Assembly: GCA_032622095.1 (NCBI GenBank)
Contig: CP136064.1
Location: forward strand, 52,458,073-52,522,072
DNA from: Siphonodentalium dalli
Lineage: Eukaryota > Mollusca > Scaphopoda > Gadilida > Siphonodentaliidae
Length of the DNA: 64,000 nucleotides
Direction: 5' to 3'
Below are positions 1 to 10,833 of the stretch, piece after piece. Every line of letters starts with the position of its first letter. The first letter of the stretch is position 1. The notes below the pieces were generated by a model that saw only the letters and a program-made list of their open reading frames with translations, was not told the DNA's origin and ran no database searches. The position numbers were made by a program, and so were the translations under genes.

Positions 1-182
1 TGCACAATCGAAGTGACTGTGTGAACATCACCAACATCAACTGGGGAACTTCAATATGATCCTAGGTCTCACATGGAAGTTGAGGCCTAAGCAGAATGAG
101 GTTCCCAGATGGTGAATTTGGTGATGCTAGCCTGATGTGCGGGGTGGAGTCACTAAATTCACCCTCTGGGGACCTCATTCTG
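1..182. mobile_element. Group C palindrome (Mutator-like MITE), copy 1
   Basis: The core 91-182 runs from gcagaatgagg to cctcattctg with gtgaattt/aaattcac arms and a gatgctagcc centre. Bases 1-90 resemble the stretch before the copy at 15046 (gaggttccca...ggaacttcaa, then a gaggcc just before the core), so a longer composite unit is present. It lies in the intron 3' of the LIM4 exon. Confidence 0.6.
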
Positions 183-410
183 TAAATGTCAGGCACACTA
201 TATCCAGGCTTGTTCATACCTATGGAATCAATAATGTAAAGAGTAGGAAATTTAGAATGTAATGCAATAGCACACCAACCTATAAAATTATATCATGCCA
301 GTTGTCGTGAACAAAGCAGGCCTCTTGTATGTTCTGACCAGCATAATAAATTTAATTGATGGTGGACATGATGAAGCAAAGCAGACCAGTGTCAAATGGC
401 ATCAAATGGC

Positions 411-557
411 ATTAAAAGTTACTATGAGTACACACATACAGGACTGCTGTAAATTAACATACACATTAAAAGTTACTATGATAACATGCAAACAGGACTG
501 CTGTAAATTAATATACATATTAAAAGTTACCGTGATAACATGCATACAGGACTGCTG
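411..557. repeat. 57-bp tandem repeat, about 2.6 copies
   Basis: The unit begins attaaaagttacyrtga and contains acaggactgctgtaaatta. Three successive copies differ by a few bases each. The open frame across them is a by-product of the repeat. Confidence 0.85.
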
Positions 558-898
558 GGGTTAGTACGAAAGGACAAGGAAGATGCACTTGGTGATACAA
601 TTTATGGACATCCCAATGCAAACTGACATGGTATGGCCACATTATAAAGTAAATTTTCTGTTTCTCAGGCCTACACATATGGTCCCGAAATCCCGCGCAT
701 GCAACCTTTTTATTCGCATTTGAATTAATATCTCAGGGAAAAGTTTAATCGGTTTTAAATAATTGACATACATATTTGAAAAGGAAGATCGAACAGACCC
801 GTTTCCTGATTCAGATTTCGGATTCATTACTGTAATTGGTAACTACAATCAAACATGTGAATTATACGTGATTAATGGCAATTGCAAACTCAGTCAAA

Positions 899-1214
899 AA
901 TATGTCAGTGATACCTGATGGGGTGATTAAAATGTGTCAGTGATACCTGATGGGGTTATTAAAATATGTCAGTGATACCTGATGGGGTGATTAAAATATG
1001 TCAGTGATACCTGATAGGGTGATTAAAATATGTCATTGATACCTGATGGGGTGATTAAAATATGTCAGTGATACCTGATGGGGTGATTACAATATGTCAG
1101 TGATACCTGATGGGGTGATTAAAATGTGTCAGTGATATCTGATGGGGTGATTACAATGTCAGTGATACCTGATGGGGTGATTACAATATGTCAGTATTAC
1201 CTGATGGGGTGATT
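899..1214. repeat. 32-bp minisatellite, about 10 copies
   Basis: Unit tatgtcagtgatacctgatg followed by gggtgattaaaa. Copies are nearly identical, with rare changes (atagggtg, tcattgat, ttacaat). It has no spacer-repeat alternation, so it is not a CRISPR. It lies 135 bases past the donor of the LIM4 exon. Confidence 0.92.
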
Positions 1215-1347
1215 GAGGACAAAATAAATCACATGGAATCTATTAATAAACTTATTATAGACATATGTTGGGGAAATGGACTTTGCATGGTTTTCAGAAT
1301 TTGAGTCAATGGATCTCCAGGAATATATGAAATTGAGTCTAATTTAC

Positions 1348-1440
1348 CTGATGATAATGAATTTCACAGTAAGCTAATCCCTTTTTCTCATAGTGCCGAG
1401 TTCCTAAGAAAGGCTTTTCACACTTGGCACAAACAAAATG
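1348..1440 (-). CDS. LIMS1: PINCH exon: second half of LIM4
   Basis: The exon is 93 bases (31 codons), phase 0 at both ends. It encodes [13 protein letters not shown] followed by [18 protein letters not shown], the best conserved stretch of PINCH, with zinc ligands H214, C217, C220, C238 and H241. The acceptor is CCCTTTCAG at 1441 and the donor is GTAAATT from 1347. This is the last coding exon in the window. I looked through bases 1-1347 for the LIM5 start (LFG.VCF.C type) and did not see it, so the remaining exons are outside. Confidence 0.96.
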
Positions 1441-1884
1441 CTGAAAGGGAGATAAAATATAGTATTTTAATATCGGATAACATTGTTGTAACATTTTGTT
1501 TTGATAAATACATGTAATAATTAACACAAATATATTCCATGTCAGTACAATGACCTTGACATTAAATTTGAGCATTGCACCTCCCATTGAGCTTTGCCTA
1601 CCAATCCAAATAAGAGTCAATATCTGTACAGAACGCAGCGACGGGCAAATGATAGCTAAACATTTTGAAGTATTACTTTTTCTCTTAAATTGAACAAATT
1701 ATTGGTTCAATAGGATCTAACCAGTAGTGAAATTCAGATGAATTTCAGACACAACTCATCAGACTATCATATGATCTAAATCTATGTAAACACAAGAAAT
1801 CAATATCCAAGATCAAATGTTTAGCACAAGTTTTGGAGACATCAGAAACATATAGATAAATGTCACCTCCATCCTTGATATAAC

Positions 1885-2655
1885 AAGTGCACCGCTGGGC
1901 GGAGGTAACGCCCCCGACTGTACAATCAGAGAGGATTTTTCTTATTTTTGTGCAAATGCTTATTAAATGGCACTTTGTAAAGTTATGTTATTCATGAGTA
2001 AACAATCCAAAATCAAGTTATCATCTGGAAACCAAAAAAAGTAGCAGAAAACCTGAATTTTCTAAGTCCAAAAAGGGGCGTAACTCTGGAAAAAATTGGC
2101 GGACGAAACCACGGCTATGGGGAAATCTTGTCCCCCCGGCTGGTCTATTGGCATACCAAATATCAACTGAATTGAATTAGCGAAACCAAAGTTATGAGTT
2201 GAAACGTTCGCATGCCACAGAAAACTGAATTTTCTAAGTCCAAAAAGGGGCGTAACTCTGGAAAAAATCAGTGGACGAAACCGCAGTTATGGGGAAATCT
2301 TGTCCCCCCGGCTGGTCTATTAGCATACCAAAGATCAACTGAATTGAGTTAGCGAAACCAAAGTTATGAGTTGAAACGTTCGTACGGACAATTTTCTAAG
2401 TCCAAAAAGGGGCGTAACTCTGGAAAAAATGGGCGGACGAAACCGCAGTTATGGGGAAATCTTGTCCCCCTGGCTGGTCTATTAGCATACCAAAGATCAA
2501 CTGAATTGAGTTAGCGAAACCAAAGTTATGAATTGAAACGTTCGTACGGACGGAAGGACGGACGGACGGACGGAAGGACGGACGGACGGAAGGACGGACG
2601 GACGGAGGGCTCCACTATATACCCCCAAATCTCCATCGGAGATCGGGGGCATAAT
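1885..2655. repeat. Mollusc-type internally repeated element with ggac/ggaag tail
   Basis: Three direct copies of a roughly 165-180 base box (ctaagtccaaaaaggggcgt ... gagttgaaacgttcg) are followed by a (ggac)/(ggaag) simple repeat at about 2550-2608. The ends are short inverted repeats: acgcccccga near 1910 and tcgggggca near 2645. Similar boxes with different sequence occur at 16970-17700 and 21140-21600. The class is unknown to me; no coding sequence is visible. Confidence 0.7.
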
Positions 2656-2721
2656 AATCTGACCCATAACTACTTTTTACCATAGATTGAAATCTAGTCA
2701 CAATGTCCACAATTTTGAATC

Positions 2722-2975
2722 ACAAAATTCAATAGCATTACTAAAATATCACACAAATTCAATAGCATTACTAACATATCACACAAATTCAATAGCATTA
2801 CTAATATATCGCACAAATTCATTAGCTTTACTAATATATAGCACAAATTCAATAGCTTTACTAATATATAGCACAAATTCATTAGCTTTACTAATATATA
2901 GCACAAATTCATTAGCTTTACTAATATATCGCACAAATTCATTAGCTTTACTAATATGTCGCACAAATTTCCTAG
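2722..2975. repeat. 30-bp minisatellite, about 8 copies
   Basis: Unit acaaattcattagctttact followed by aatatatmgc. Two types (gcatta and gctttact) are arranged in blocks, which suggests stepwise expansion. Its reverse strand creates a repetitive open frame that is not a gene. Confidence 0.92.
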
Positions 2976-3000
2976 CCACTTGGAAGAGATTCCATCCCTT

Positions 3001-3169
3001 TTAACCCTTTCATGACGGGAACTGTGCTGGTGCAGCATTAAAGATCCTGTGCCAGTGCATTTTCTTACATATATATGCGATCTCCTGTCGGAGACTCGCA
3101 TATATAAGAGAATGCATTGGCACAGAGTTTTCGAAAAATTGCAGGAAGCACCAGTCATGGAAGGCTTAA
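3001..3169. mobile_element. Group A (subfamily iii) TTAA hairpin MITE
   Basis: It starts TTAACCCTTTCATGACGGGA and ends CCAGTCATGGAAGGCTTAA, with TTAA on both sides. It contains one hairpin module (gtgccagtgcatt ... aatgcattggcac) whose centre is degraded. It ends only 28 bases before the 3197 exon donor. Confidence 0.85.
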
Positions 3170-3196
3170 TAACTTTGCACAATCAAGCATATTTAC

Positions 3197-3251
3197 CTCA
3201 ACATGCCAGGCCTTTCCTAATGCATGTACCACTCGCTCCTCTATAGGACGC
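3197..3251 (-). CDS. LIMS1: PINCH exon: start of LIM4
   Basis: The exon is 55 bases: one base completes an arginine codon split by the intron, then 18 codons read [18 protein letters not shown]. It links C191/C194 in the exon above to H211 and H214. The acceptor is TACTTGCAG and the donor is GTAAATATG. It lies only 30 bases above a TTAA-flanked hairpin element (3001-3169), whose insertion therefore stopped just short of the splice donor. Confidence 0.95.
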
Positions 3252-3766
3252 CTGCAAGTAAAACAAAGGATAGATTAGATATATGTCGCTTCAGATGAAC
3301 AAAATATTCATGCATCTTCCTAAATTTTGGACAGCGTTAAAATATAAAAAAATCCTCTATGAACACTTCTTAGGATAAAAATATTTAAGAAATAGAAAGC
3401 ATTTTCAATGTAGTCATGGAATTTTGACATGAGAAAAATTCAGCAAACCGCAATGGACACCAGTGTTTATCTCGAGTTCGCTGAATTTTTATCACAGCCT
3501 AAACTCGTGACCACTTTGAATGTGTGACTGGTGATCAATAATTGTGTGCACTCACTCGATATTGGAAGAAAGCTTTCTTCAACGCATATTATTAGACATA
3601 AAAGAATTTTCAATTACTCTCGCCTGTTTTAGGCTGTGTGTGAAATGAATCTGTAGATCAGCACACAGACCACCGTATTAATGAACTCTCGCTAAGTCTC
3701 AATGCAAGAGCCCTTTTAGGTTGAAATTTCTTATATATAATTGATATATGTTCAACAACTTAACTA

Positions 3767-3907
3767 CAGTAATGCCCTAAATAATCGACTCCTTAACCAC
3801 AGCAGAATTATGGGTAATTTTGAAGGATTTAGTCGGAAATATGGCTTGTTGCCATTCATCGGAAAGCTCTCACTGAGTTAAGGAGTCGATTATTTAGGGC
3901 ATTACTG
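3767..3907. mobile_element. Group B palindrome, internally deleted copy
   Basis: CAGTAATGCCC to GGGCATTACTG, flanked by TA. The left arm is full length but most of the right inner arm is missing, so the copy is 141 bases instead of 213. Confidence 0.85.
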
Positions 3908-4220
3908 TATTGTACCCTAGTTGTGGCAACAAACAATATTATTGAAGTTATTGATGAATAATTACATCTGCTTAATTTTCTATAGTATTTTAGCAGTGGT
4001 TTCTAAAAGGATAATTTATTTACATATGATAACTACATTAGGGCGGAAGTAAATGTTGAGTGTAGGAATTTTGTCACAGTTAACACATGACATCACAGCA
4101 ACTTCAACAAAGTTCCCAATATTTAACAATATTTCACACTCAAAATGCACTTTCAGATTGATATTTTTCACTGACATATAATTATAAGTTTCCAGTTTCC
4201 TAATATTTACAGAGTTTAAG

Positions 4221-4977
4221 GCCCGTTTTATGCGTCAAGCCAAACACGGGTCGTGCGATTTTCGCTTGGCTCGACATTGGCGCATCAATGGCACATGCTC
4301 TGTTTTTTTTTTATACGTCGAGCCAGCTGGCATGTGCCATAATCATATAGTTAGAACATTTTAGCATTTTTAATACAATGCCGTCTGCTAAAATCATATC
4401 CTTTGTGAAGTTCAAAAAAATATGCCATGATAGTGTCATCTGACAATGTACTATAAACTGGCCCTCATTGTGCACAATGAGGGCCAGTTTATAGTGCATT
4501 GTCAGACATGTATTTATTTATACTTCTAATATACAGTGCATGAATCTCGGAAACAATTTCGTTGGTTTTAAAATCGGATCTTATCATTCATCTCCCTTGA
4601 ACCTTCCTATATATCTTCGCAATATATTTATTCCCAATTTCGTGAAACATCCACTGTTTTATACGATGTGCCAGACAAGATGACATAATTATGGCAAAAA
4701 CTTCAAATTGCACATTCTCTCCACCAAAGGGGGTCCTGAATGGGGAGTGATTTTCCATTAATCATCTTAGCGTGACCTGTGTTTAGCACGTCATATAAAA
4801 CCGTGTCGAGCCACAGATGTGTAACACGTCGGCACCTGACATGTAGCACGTCAGGTGGTGCCAGAGAAAGTCTGAAGGGCCAGTTGGTTTTATACGTCAT
4901 GCTCCAATCGCGCTATCATCATTTTAACACTGATTAGACTGGTGCGACCCATGTCTGGCTCGACATATAAAACTGGC
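4221..4977. mobile_element. Terminal inverted repeat element with gtcgagcc boxes
   Basis: The left end gccCgttttatgcgtcaagc and the right end (reversed) gccAgttttatatgtcgagc match over about 30 bases with a few differences. Inside are repeated tatacgtc/gtcgagcc and cacgtca boxes and a 68-bp perfect dyad (4439-4506). No coding frame and no clear target duplication seen. Confidence 0.6.
4439..4506. repeat. 68-bp near-perfect palindrome
   Basis: Two 34-base arms meet at gtgcac with no loop. There is a single mismatch (tgta/tgca). Each arm contains actataaactggccctcatt. It can form a cruciform in DNA or a long hairpin in RNA. Confidence 0.93.
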
Positions 4978-5124
4978 ATAAGTGCATCATACTGAATTAC
5001 AAATTGTTCAAAAATTTCTTAGCGATTTTTAAGTTTGTGATTGAGTATGATGTATTTAAATTGTGTAATTACATAAGAAAACAGAGATTTTTCATTAAAA
5101 GGCTAGAAATTCAATTTGACGTAC

Positions 5125-5220
5125 CTACAAGCTCCACATATAGGTATACCCATCTTGTCATGGCACCGCAAACAATATAGCTCCAAATTCTTTTCCCTAG
5201 CATCTGTGTTCAATTCGATA
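5125..5220 (-). CDS. LIMS1: PINCH exon: end of LIM3 and first zinc pair of LIM4
   Basis: The 96-base exon gives 31 whole codons, including [19 protein letters not shown], plus split glycine and arginine codons at its ends. It supplies the last zinc pair of LIM3 (C179, C182) and the first pair of LIM4 (C191, C194). The acceptor is GTTTTCAG and the donor is GTACGTC. The run [10 protein letters not shown] matches the vertebrate TADARELKGE segment with one codon more or less, as expected between phyla. Confidence 0.95.
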
Positions 5221-5284
5221 CTGAAAACATAGTAACAGAGGTTAGAATTGATGAATAGTTATTATATCTCACTTATAATCAATT

Positions 5285-5542
5285 TTAACCCTTTGAGTGC
5301 CAGGTCCGATTTTTGTATCAACCCATATATCCTGTGCCAATGCATTCTCTTATATATGCGAGTCGACCATAGGTCGCCTCGCATATATAAGAGAATGCAT
5401 TGGCCTAACAATTTTTCATCATTTGTTATTATTTTTTACAATTTTAATAATTTAATAATTTATTTTTTTATTTTTTTAGGGCCGATTTTACAGACCGTAA
5501 ATTAGGGCCGATGAGATCGGCCCCTGGCACTGAAAGGGTTAA
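5285..5542. mobile_element. Group A (subfamily i) TTAA hairpin MITE
   Basis: Starts TTAACCCTTTGAGTGCCAGG and ends CCTGGCACTGAAAGGGTTAA. One full hairpin module follows ccctgtg; an AT-rich spacer and ggccgatgagatcggcc close the element. Located 65 bases 5' of the LIM3/LIM4 exon acceptor. Confidence 0.92.
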
Positions 5543-5919
5543 AACTTTATTATTACCAATAATTTCTTCCTATTGGAGAGTATAAATCAATTTGGACTTG
5601 CATATTCATTTTAACTGCTGATTGAGTAACTCACATCTGTTGACATAGATTTATGGAACTTGTTTCTCTATGTGTAGCCACATTCCAATCTGCTATATTT
5701 AGACTAAAGATAGGTTTTCATTCTATGGAACTTGATGTTGGTTCAACATGGTTAAAGACATATTACGTGCCTATTTCAGTGAATAAAACTGATAAGTGGG
5801 CACGCAGGCACAGAAAGAATGTAGCATTCAATTAATATTATAAAAAATTCCATCCAGCCGATCGTATAATCTTAGGAAACACAACATCTGAACTAAGCAC
5901 TATTGTATACATTTACTCC

Positions 5920-6363
5920 TTAATCCTTTCAGTGCCAGGGGCCGATCTCATCGGCCCTAATTTACGGTCTGTAAAATCGGCCCTAAAAAATAAAAAATTA
6001 TTTTGGTTGAATTTTGTTTGGGTATGCTTAAGCATGCTATAGCGAATTTAAAAACAAACTGGTTAAAACCTTAGGGGCATGTTATAACTCAAAATATCAC
6101 CAAGTATTCATAGTAATAATTTTGATGCCCATGAAAAATGTAAGATTCCCTGGCACTAAACCTACAAAATAAGTCTGTTAAAGAATATAAGAAAAAATTA
6201 TTAAAATTGTAAAAAATAATAACAAATGATGAAAAATTGTTAGGCCAATGCATTCTCTTATATATGCGAGGCGACCTATGGTCGACTCGCATATATAAGA
6301 GAATGCATTGGCACAGGGTATATGGGTTGATAGAAAAATCGGACCTGGCACTGAAAGGATTAA
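5920..6363. mobile_element. Group A (subfamily i), long form, reverse orientation
   Basis: TTAATCCTTTCAGTGCCAGG ... CCTGGCACTGAAAGGATTAA, 444 bases. It carries about 180 extra bases (including catgcttaagcatg-like sequence and ttttgatgcccatg) that are also found at 33360-33560. This may be closer to the parental element. The shared C-to-T change in both ends (TCCTTT) suggests the two termini change together. Confidence 0.88.
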
Positions 6364-6423
6364 AGGAGGACAAATTTTCACACATAAACAAACAGCTCTC
6401 CAATGTGAGTCACTGCATATAAT

Positions 6424-6953
6424 TTATTAGATCATGCCATGATTCTCTACTCTGGCTAACACCTGAAGAGATCATATTCCAACAGCACAAAACCTGGGAA
6501 CTTTTTGAAGTTTTGACAGGGAACCTATAAAGTCGAAAACATAACGAAGGGAATATATTTCTTAGTTATTACTTGTTCATTAATATATATGTACTTCACT
6601 GAAGGTGAAGGTCCCAACTTGAAATTTCATGATTTATGTGACTTCATGAGCGATTTTGCTGTGCATCGCTTATAATTATAGAATTTCTCCTGGCTAGTTA
6701 ATTCAATGTTTATTCGATATCGGCTCACAAAAGTCACAGATAATCATGTACATGTTATTTCAAGTTGGGACCTTCACCTACAGTGAAGTACATTATTAAG
6801 GAACAGATAATAACTAAGTATATTCCCCATGTTATTTTTTTCGCCTTTATAAGGTTCCCCGTCAAAACTTCAAAAAGTTCCAAGGTTTTGTACAGGTGGA
6901 ATATGATCTCTACCGGCATTAGCCAGAGTAGAGATCATGGCATGACATAATAA
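6424..6953. mobile_element. Large foldback element with arms of about 230 bases
   Basis: The left arm begins ttattagatcatgccatgat; the right arm is its inverted copy ending atcatggcatgacataataa. The arms share ggtgaaggtcccaacttgaa, gaactttttgaagttttgac and other blocks; a loop of roughly 60 bases remains near 6655-6715. It has no long open frame. Confidence 0.85.
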
Positions 6954-7049
6954 TTTTTATATAAGAATGAAGTTGTGTGCTGTCAATTTGGATATAAAAT
7001 TTAGGAAAATAACTAATTTATTCTGTATTCCCACTTAATGACCCAAGCA

Positions 7050-7145
7050 GAATGTTCCACAATGTCATGTGACAATGTAGGCAGAACCTACTAACTCCCA
7101 GCAGAGTGTTCCACAATGTCATGTGACAATGCACGTAGAGCCCAA
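7050..7145. repeat. 64-bp direct duplication
   Basis: Two copies of cagartgttccacaatgtca tgtgacaatg separated by about 60 bases. Confidence 0.75.
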
Positions 7146-7389
7146 CTTACTTTTATATTGTGTGAAACCAAATTGCAATAAGAAATAAGATGGTGAAGAA
7201 ACTTAGTGAGAAAAAAGTTAAAATTGTCTGACATTATGACAACATTATGGTTGATTCAAACAACAGGGAACCAACTTTGATGCTCCAGCACAAGTAACAA
7301 CAATGGTGGTACAATACTGGCTCACTTGTAAACTCAGTTCACTATAGACATTTGAAATTGGAGTCAACTGACTAGACCACTATTTCAGG

Positions 7390-7510
7390 TCACTAAGATG
7401 GTCAATGTCTCCTGATTTGCTGGGAATATTTCTAAGATGGTCAATGTCTCCTGATTTGCTGGGAATATTTCTAAGATGATCATTGTCTCTTGGTTCGCTT
7501 GGAACATCTC
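7390..7510. repeat. 42-bp tandem repeat, about 3 copies
   Basis: Unit ctaagatggtcaatgtctcc tgatttgctgggaatattt. The third copy is diverged. Confidence 0.85.
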
Positions 7511-8009
7511 TGAAGAGTGTCAGGTTATGATGTTTGGAGATTTTCACCGATTTGGACCATAAACCAGTCTATTCAAGAAGAGGATTGAAAGCTTGCCAAT
7601 AAACACAGAAAAGTCACAAAAACAATCAGATGACAGCTTTGATAATAATGATCTTTCACTCAGCATTTATATCTACTTTGAGGTGAAAATCTAAAAAGTA
7701 AAAACAGAGACAGTTGTTTCCGAATTTCGTGCATTAGACTGGTTCTTGTCTCAATTGAGTTAGCAGACCAACTCGTAGTAACCTGACTCTTTCTAAAAGT
7801 AAATGCGAGGGTGAACCTCCAGGGAGGGTCTCAATCAGCGGGATATCCTTATAAAATGGTCTAGCGCTTTCGATATTGGTATATCTTCGTCAGGACCAGG
7901 ATGGTGTGGAAAGAAGTGGATGATGCCCGTCCTTTTATACTCTGTGATAGAAGAGCGTTGATTTGATTGGTCAAAATCCAAGGGTCAGGAGGTTGAGGGC
8001 CTCTGTGGG

Positions 8010-8405
8010 TCGGAAGGTTGAATGCGGGTACAAAATGCGGGTATATGTTTGCCCGATAAGACCGCGGGTAGTAGATGCGGGTATATTATTCTCGCTCGTC
8101 ATTATGATACAATGCGGGTAGTTTTTGCGGGTATGTTGGATACAATGCTGAGAATAACCAAGGTAGGACCTGTGCGGGTACAAATTACGGGTATATATTG
8201 TCCCGATATCCATATGAAAAAGGGTAGTTTGTGCATGTGGGTATGTTATTCTAGCCCGTCAATATGGTGTAATGCGGGTATGTGTTGTACTACGCAAAGA
8301 ATAACCAAATCTGGGACCCGTGTGGGTACAATTTGCGGGTATATTCGTAATAGTGTCCTGAAACCTGTGGATGTACTGACGTCCATTGTGAAGCGGGTAT
8401 GTCGT
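8010..8405. repeat. Degenerate gcgggta minisatellite
   Basis: The heptamer tgcgggta recurs about 14 times at uneven spacing, often as tgcgggtacaa or tgcgggtatat. The open frames on both strands are produced by it. It ends about 90 bases from the donor of the 8497 exon. Confidence 0.8.
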
Positions 8406-8496
8406 TTTTATTCTGATTGAGATCGACTCTTTCTAAGTCAGTGTCTCCAAGGTTGCCATGATCATTTCTATAGAATCGTCCTAAGTGGTTACTCAC

Positions 8497-8574
8497 CCAC
8501 ATGATTTACAGTTGAAGTGGTATGGATGGTAAGCTTCCCCTCGGAATTTAATATGTCCTTCTTCTATTATTGCG
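8497..8574 (-). CDS. LIMS1: PINCH exon: core of LIM3
   Basis: The 78-base exon encodes AIIEEGHIKFRG then EAYHPYHFNCKSC, with split His (entry) and Gly (exit) codons. It contains H153, H156, C159 and C162 of LIM3. The acceptor is ATTTGCAG-like (TTGCAG at 8575-8580) and the donor is GTGAGTAAC. The family tryptophan/histidine pattern YHP.HFNC is intact. Confidence 0.94.
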
Positions 8575-8702
8575 CTGCAAATAAATATGGAAATTTATAA
8601 AATGAAAATTAGAACAGATAAAAGCAACACAAAGATATAATATTTGGGAAAAATTGTAGAGACATGAGTCCAGCGTCATATCAGTACTTAGTAATGTCAA
8701 CT

Positions 8703-8806
8703 TTATATAAGGATTAACTGTCATGTGGACTGTTTTTATGGAGATGTAACCGTGAGGTAAGTGGTCATAACTTGTGTAAAACCCATGACAGTTAATCCTT
8801 ATATTT
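8703..8806. mobile_element. Small inverted-repeat element
   Basis: Arms of 21 bases (atataaggattaactgtcat and its inverse) enclose about 60 bases. Probably a short MITE. Confidence 0.7.
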
Positions 8807-8949
8807 ATATACATTTAGCGAAAAAGCCACTTTTGTAAATTTTGTGTTTAAATCGAAAAGTGTATAGTGACAAAACCAGCCCAAAATATCCCATAGCACC
8901 TTTGGCAAAAGTTAACAGGAACAATTTCTTTATATTGAAACCTGATGAT

Positions 8950-9125
8950 TTAATTTAAGTCAATCCTGCGCAAGTCCAAATGCGCCCAAAACATTACGCG
9001 TTTTTCTTTCCGGTATCGATGACGTATCGATGTAATTATGGGGTTGCAGTTATGAGCTGTTGCGCGTTCACCGAGAAATAACTGCAACAAGTCACGTGGG
9101 CGCCGACCAATCGGAATGCTGGATT
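8950..9125. promoter_or_regulatory. CpG-rich intronic patch with CRE-, E-box- and CCAAT-like motifs
   Basis: This part of a PINCH intron is clearly richer in CpG than its surroundings. It contains atcgatgacgtatcgat (a dyad with a TGACGT core), tcacgtgggc (E-box CACGTG), gaccaatcgg and several gcgc. It could be an internal promoter or enhancer, or a fragment of a foreign repeat. Function is inferred from motifs only. Confidence 0.3.
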
Positions 9126-9191
9126 TAGTGATAATCACACTTAGTATGTAAATATATAAGAATGATATATAATATCAACCAAATAACCATA

Positions 9192-9404
9192 CAGTAATGC
9201 CTTAAATAATCGACTCCTTGACCATAGCAGAATTATGGGTAATTTTTTAGGATTTAGTCGGAAATATGGCTTGTTGCCATTCATCGGAAAGCTCTCAGTG
9301 AGAGCTTTACGATGAATGGCAACAAGCCATATTTCTGACTAAATCCTGATAAATTACCCATAATTCTACTGTGGTTATGGAGTCAATTATTTAGGGCATT
9401 ACTG
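9192..9404. mobile_element. Group B palindrome (pogo/Tc1-like MITE)
   Basis: A 213-bp inverted repeat, CAGTAATGC...GCATTACTG, flanked by TA, with arms over 100 bases meeting at ctctcagtgagag. Confidence 0.93.
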
Positions 9405-9520
9405 TATACTGTGAATGGCTTTTATTTCCTCGGCATAATTTTTGTGGTTTCTCACAAAAAGGCCATTTCATGGGAACTTGAATTTGTGGGTCAAGTATAG
9501 TATTTGTCAATCTCAACAGC

Positions 9521-9641
9521 AAGCCTTGAAATAGTGTGTCTGTCATTTGCAGAATGAGGTCCCCAGAGGGTGAATTTAGTGATGCTACCCCGCATAGCGG
9601 GCTAGCATCACCAAATTCATCCTCTGGGAATCTCATTCTGC
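9521..9641. mobile_element. Group C palindrome
   Basis: Core 9549-9641 with the left outer end aagccttgaaatagtgtg. The right outer arm is missing after cttacacct. Confidence 0.85.
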
Positions 9642-9944
9642 TTACACCTCATTAGTCATTGTTTAGAACTTGACCTTGAGGTAGCTGCTCTCTTGCACTA
9701 CTAATGATCTTAGTAATATCGAACGAACGTTTTTTAACATGTATAGAAAAATAATAACATTGTGAAGTTGTTTAGTTGCTGCTGATGTAATTATCTGTGC
9801 TAATTGGGTTAAACTACTAGTTTGATTATAGAATTATTTGTGTGTGACAGTGACATGCACTTCAGTGGTAAAAAACAAAAACACCAAAGAATTTCAAATG
9901 CAGACATAACTAAATGACACACTGTCATTGGTAATACTCTTTGA

Positions 9945-10186
9945 TTAACCCTTTGAGTGCCAGGTCCGATTTTTGTATCAACCCATATACCCTGTGCCAA
10001 TGCATTCTCTTATATATGCAAGTCGACCATAGGTCGCCTCGCATATATAAGAGAATGCATTGGCCTAAAACAATATTTTTTTTTTTATTTTTTTTACAAT
10101 TTTAATATTTTTTATTATATTCTTTAACAGACTTATTGTGTAGGTTTAGGGCCGATAATATCGGCCCCTGGCACTCAAAGGGTTAA
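9945..10186. mobile_element. Group A (subfamily i) TTAA hairpin MITE
   Basis: TTAACCCTTTGAGTGCCAGG ... CCTGGCACTCAAAGGGTTAA with one complete hairpin module. Both ends carry the same GAG/CTC variant of the TIR. Confidence 0.92.
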
Positions 10187-10833
10187 AAATGTCTATTGTA
10201 TTGAGAATAAGAGAGCTTGTTCTCTCAGTTAATTATAAGGCATTCTAATAATCCAAGTTTCCACATACATTCCTCAGTAAAATTGTGTTTTCAATGAAAC
10301 CCCATCCCTGACATGATTTATATGCATCTTTCGGAAATTTTTTGAACTCCGAACAAATTTCCTGGATAATGGTAAGGAGAAGGACCTCGTGAAGGATCGT
10401 CTATAGCGAGGCGAAATTAGTTGTCCGCAGAGACGACATGAAAAGTGCAGTCTTGTCTGGATTCTGGCTCCCAAAAACAAATGACGATTTTGACGTCATA
10501 ACTGCTTTCATTTAGCTAACAAATAAAACTCATCTAATATGAATATATTCAGGGCATATTCATAACAACTTACTGTTCATAAATAAATAAATACTTCAAT
10601 TGTCCATTGTCACATATTGGAAGTTGTGAAGTAGCAAATTTTCATTTCATTGGCAATTCTGGCTTTTGTGAAACCACTGCCGGAAGTCACATGATTTTTT
10701 TTCCCAAAAAAGTGGTGGCGCCCAAAATTTCACCTTCACGGTAGACAGTAAATTATGTGTGATGTCACAAGTACATACACCTGCCTGTTACCTACACATG
10801 ACCCGAGCTTGGCGAAAATTACTTAATACTTAC

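Noticed and set aside
899-1214. Regular 32-bp repeats that could suggest a CRISPR array
   Set aside because: The repeats abut without unique spacers, and the window is clearly eukaryotic (spliced PINCH).
2694-3182. 162-codon minus-strand open frame
   Set aside because: It is made by the 30-bp minisatellite (10 codons per unit) and the edge of a hairpin MITE.
8022-8420. 132-codon plus-strand open frame
   Set aside because: It coincides with the gcgggta minisatellite; the composition is repetitive and no motif is seen.
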